Positions 62,779-64,000 of a DNA stretch of 64,000 nucleotides are shown in pieces. Numbering within the stretch: position 1 is the first letter of the stretch; the number at the start of each line of letters is the position of its first letter. Both the position numbers and the translations under genes were made by a program. The notes beneath the pieces are model-generated. The model was not told the DNA's origin. It saw nothing but the letters and a program-made list of their open reading frames with translations, and searched no databases. This DNA comes from Nymphaea colorata (taxonomy: Eukaryota; Streptophyta; Magnoliopsida; Nymphaeales; Nymphaeaceae). The stretch is from positions 496,001 through 560,000 of the forward strand of contig NC_045143.1 of assembly GCF_008831285.2 (NCBI RefSeq). Direction: 5' to 3'.

Positions 62779-62891
62779 AAACCCTAATATGGTCGCTTGC
62801 CACCTTCCAGAATGTTCGGCCCGAAGATTTCTAGCCGTCAGATAGTTAGGGAGATGAACGGTAGGCCGTGGGGCTTGTTTCCAGAAGCGTC
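62779..62891 (-). promoter_or_regulatory. HSC70 promoter elements: heat-shock elements and telo-box
   Basis: TTCCAGAATGTTC at 62805-62817 is a perfect three-unit heat-shock element (TTCnnGAAnnTTC). A second, two-and-a-half-unit version, TTCCAGAAGCGTC, lies at 62879-62891. The telo-box AAACCCTA at 62779-62786 sits just downstream, near the probable transcription start. Heat induction through HSF binding is inferred. Confidence 0.7.
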
Positions 62892-64000
62892 CAGTAGCTT
62901 CGCTTTGACGGCGAATTAGGCATCCCCATCTTCAAAAGGAGTCAAGATCTTTACATTTATTTCGAGACATACCATCCCTACGGCTTCCCAGAAACTCCGC
63001 TCTGTGTGGAAATAATCGGGAAACTCTATGGCTAAAAAAGTAGTTTCCTTTCTTTCTTTTTTTCTAAATCGCACGACAGTTATTTCGGGATCATGCCTTA
63101 CTGACCCTTCTCCTCTGCCGTTGACTGAGATCTTGATGTTTCTCCAAATTGATCAAGGAGCTCTGCCACTCTTTGTTGACAAAAATGAGAAAAAGAGAAT
63201 CGCTGCTTTCTTTTCTAAGTCGCACCACCATAAGATTTTGGAGATTTTTCTTTAAATGACTTGTTCTTAAATGAGATCTACCACTAAACATGATCTGGAA
63301 GGGCATTCTGTTTGGAGAATTTCAATTTGGCTCAGATCCGCCTGAAGAAGCCTAGTGCAGGTACTCTGTTTTGGGGAATTGTCGAGGAAACCTAGTAGGG
63401 AAACTGCATGAGAACGATTGTCTACTTAAGTGAAGCCCACGTCGGCAAATGGTGATTCATTGGTAGATTTCAGTATAAACCATCATTCATCATTCAGATG
63501 AATCGAAGGAACCCACTACCAGGATAAAGGCCCCTCCTCATTTCCAGCATCATCATCATGCATGTTACTGTTTGCAGTCCAGATGAATAACACCTACAAG
63601 AATCAGAATCAAATTGAGGACGAGCGGACAGCATGATTCACAGCATGCCACTTAAGGAGGATGAGTTGACAGGACAGCATGCCACTCAGGCTGACCAGCA
63701 ATCATTCGCTGAGATATGACAACGCAGTGTTAGTATGAATTGTAAAACACCCGAGTTTGGAAGTCTAGATGAACAAGTTGTTAAAAGGAATTCAGAAAAC
63801 GAAACTGAAGCAGTAGAACTGGAATTATTCTGAACAAGAGGCATCCATGAGAGGAATGCCAAGCAACGTCGAAGCGAGTGTATGTGGGATTGATGAATGT
63901 ATCATCCCAGCGAAATGATCTCATACAGAGAGTTATTCATAGACTAGATGATTTAACCGCAGGTCATCCAGTGCAGCAAATTCTTTCAAGTTTGAAGTTG
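62892..64000. other. Distal upstream region of HSC70
   Basis: I see no gene, RNA gene or bounded transposon here. The sequence is less AT-rich than other intergenic parts and contains CAGCATG words repeated several times near 63630-63690. It may reach into the next gene beyond the window edge. Confidence 0.5.

Overview
The window is nuclear DNA from a flowering plant (angiosperm). The evidence is plant-only gene families (PRT6-type N-recognin, three-repeat MYB3R factor, isoprenylated metal-binding HIPP, GH17-X8 glucanase, plant-type MBD protein), many phase-consistent introns with mostly GT-AG borders, AT-rich intergenic DNA full of (TA)n/(TC)n microsatellites, and small DNA transposons. The species cannot be read from the sequence.

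Layout: an MBD-domain gene on the minus strand (701-2550); about 3.7 kb of intergenic DNA; a HIPP gene on the plus strand (6275-7641); about 6.5 kb of repeat-rich intergenic DNA with a bounded 669-bp hAT-like element; then PRT6, which fills 14421-33483 on the plus strand in 17 exons and encodes 2090 residues. Next come about 12 kb of repeat-rich DNA with an 873-bp TIR element, a TRIM-like LTR element, a palindromic GTATCG repeat and one or two unidentified exon-like segments (36.6-38.05 kb). The last 19 kb hold three minus-strand genes: MYB3R (45318-54060, 7 exons, 798 aa), a secreted GH17-X8 beta-1,3-glucanase (56624-58509, 3 exons, 454 aa) and a cytosolic HSC70 (59993-62654, 2 exons, 649 aa).

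The genes are unrelated and each has its own promoter; nothing resembles an operon or biosynthetic cluster. Functions covered are methyl-DNA reading, metal binding at membranes, N-degron proteolysis (oxygen sensing), G2/M transcription, callose metabolism and protein folding. I rebuilt the exon structures by hand from splice consensus and reading phase. PRT6, MYB3R, GH17, HSC70 and HIPP each close into one frame; the MBD gene has one ambiguous junction.

I did not find a novel gene system. The best leads are a GC-AG intron in PRT6, clustered MSA (AACGG) motifs upstream of MYB3R that suggest self-regulation, a perfect heat-shock element upstream of HSC70, several transposons whose exact ends and target duplications can be read by eye, and the unidentified exon at 37769-38049.
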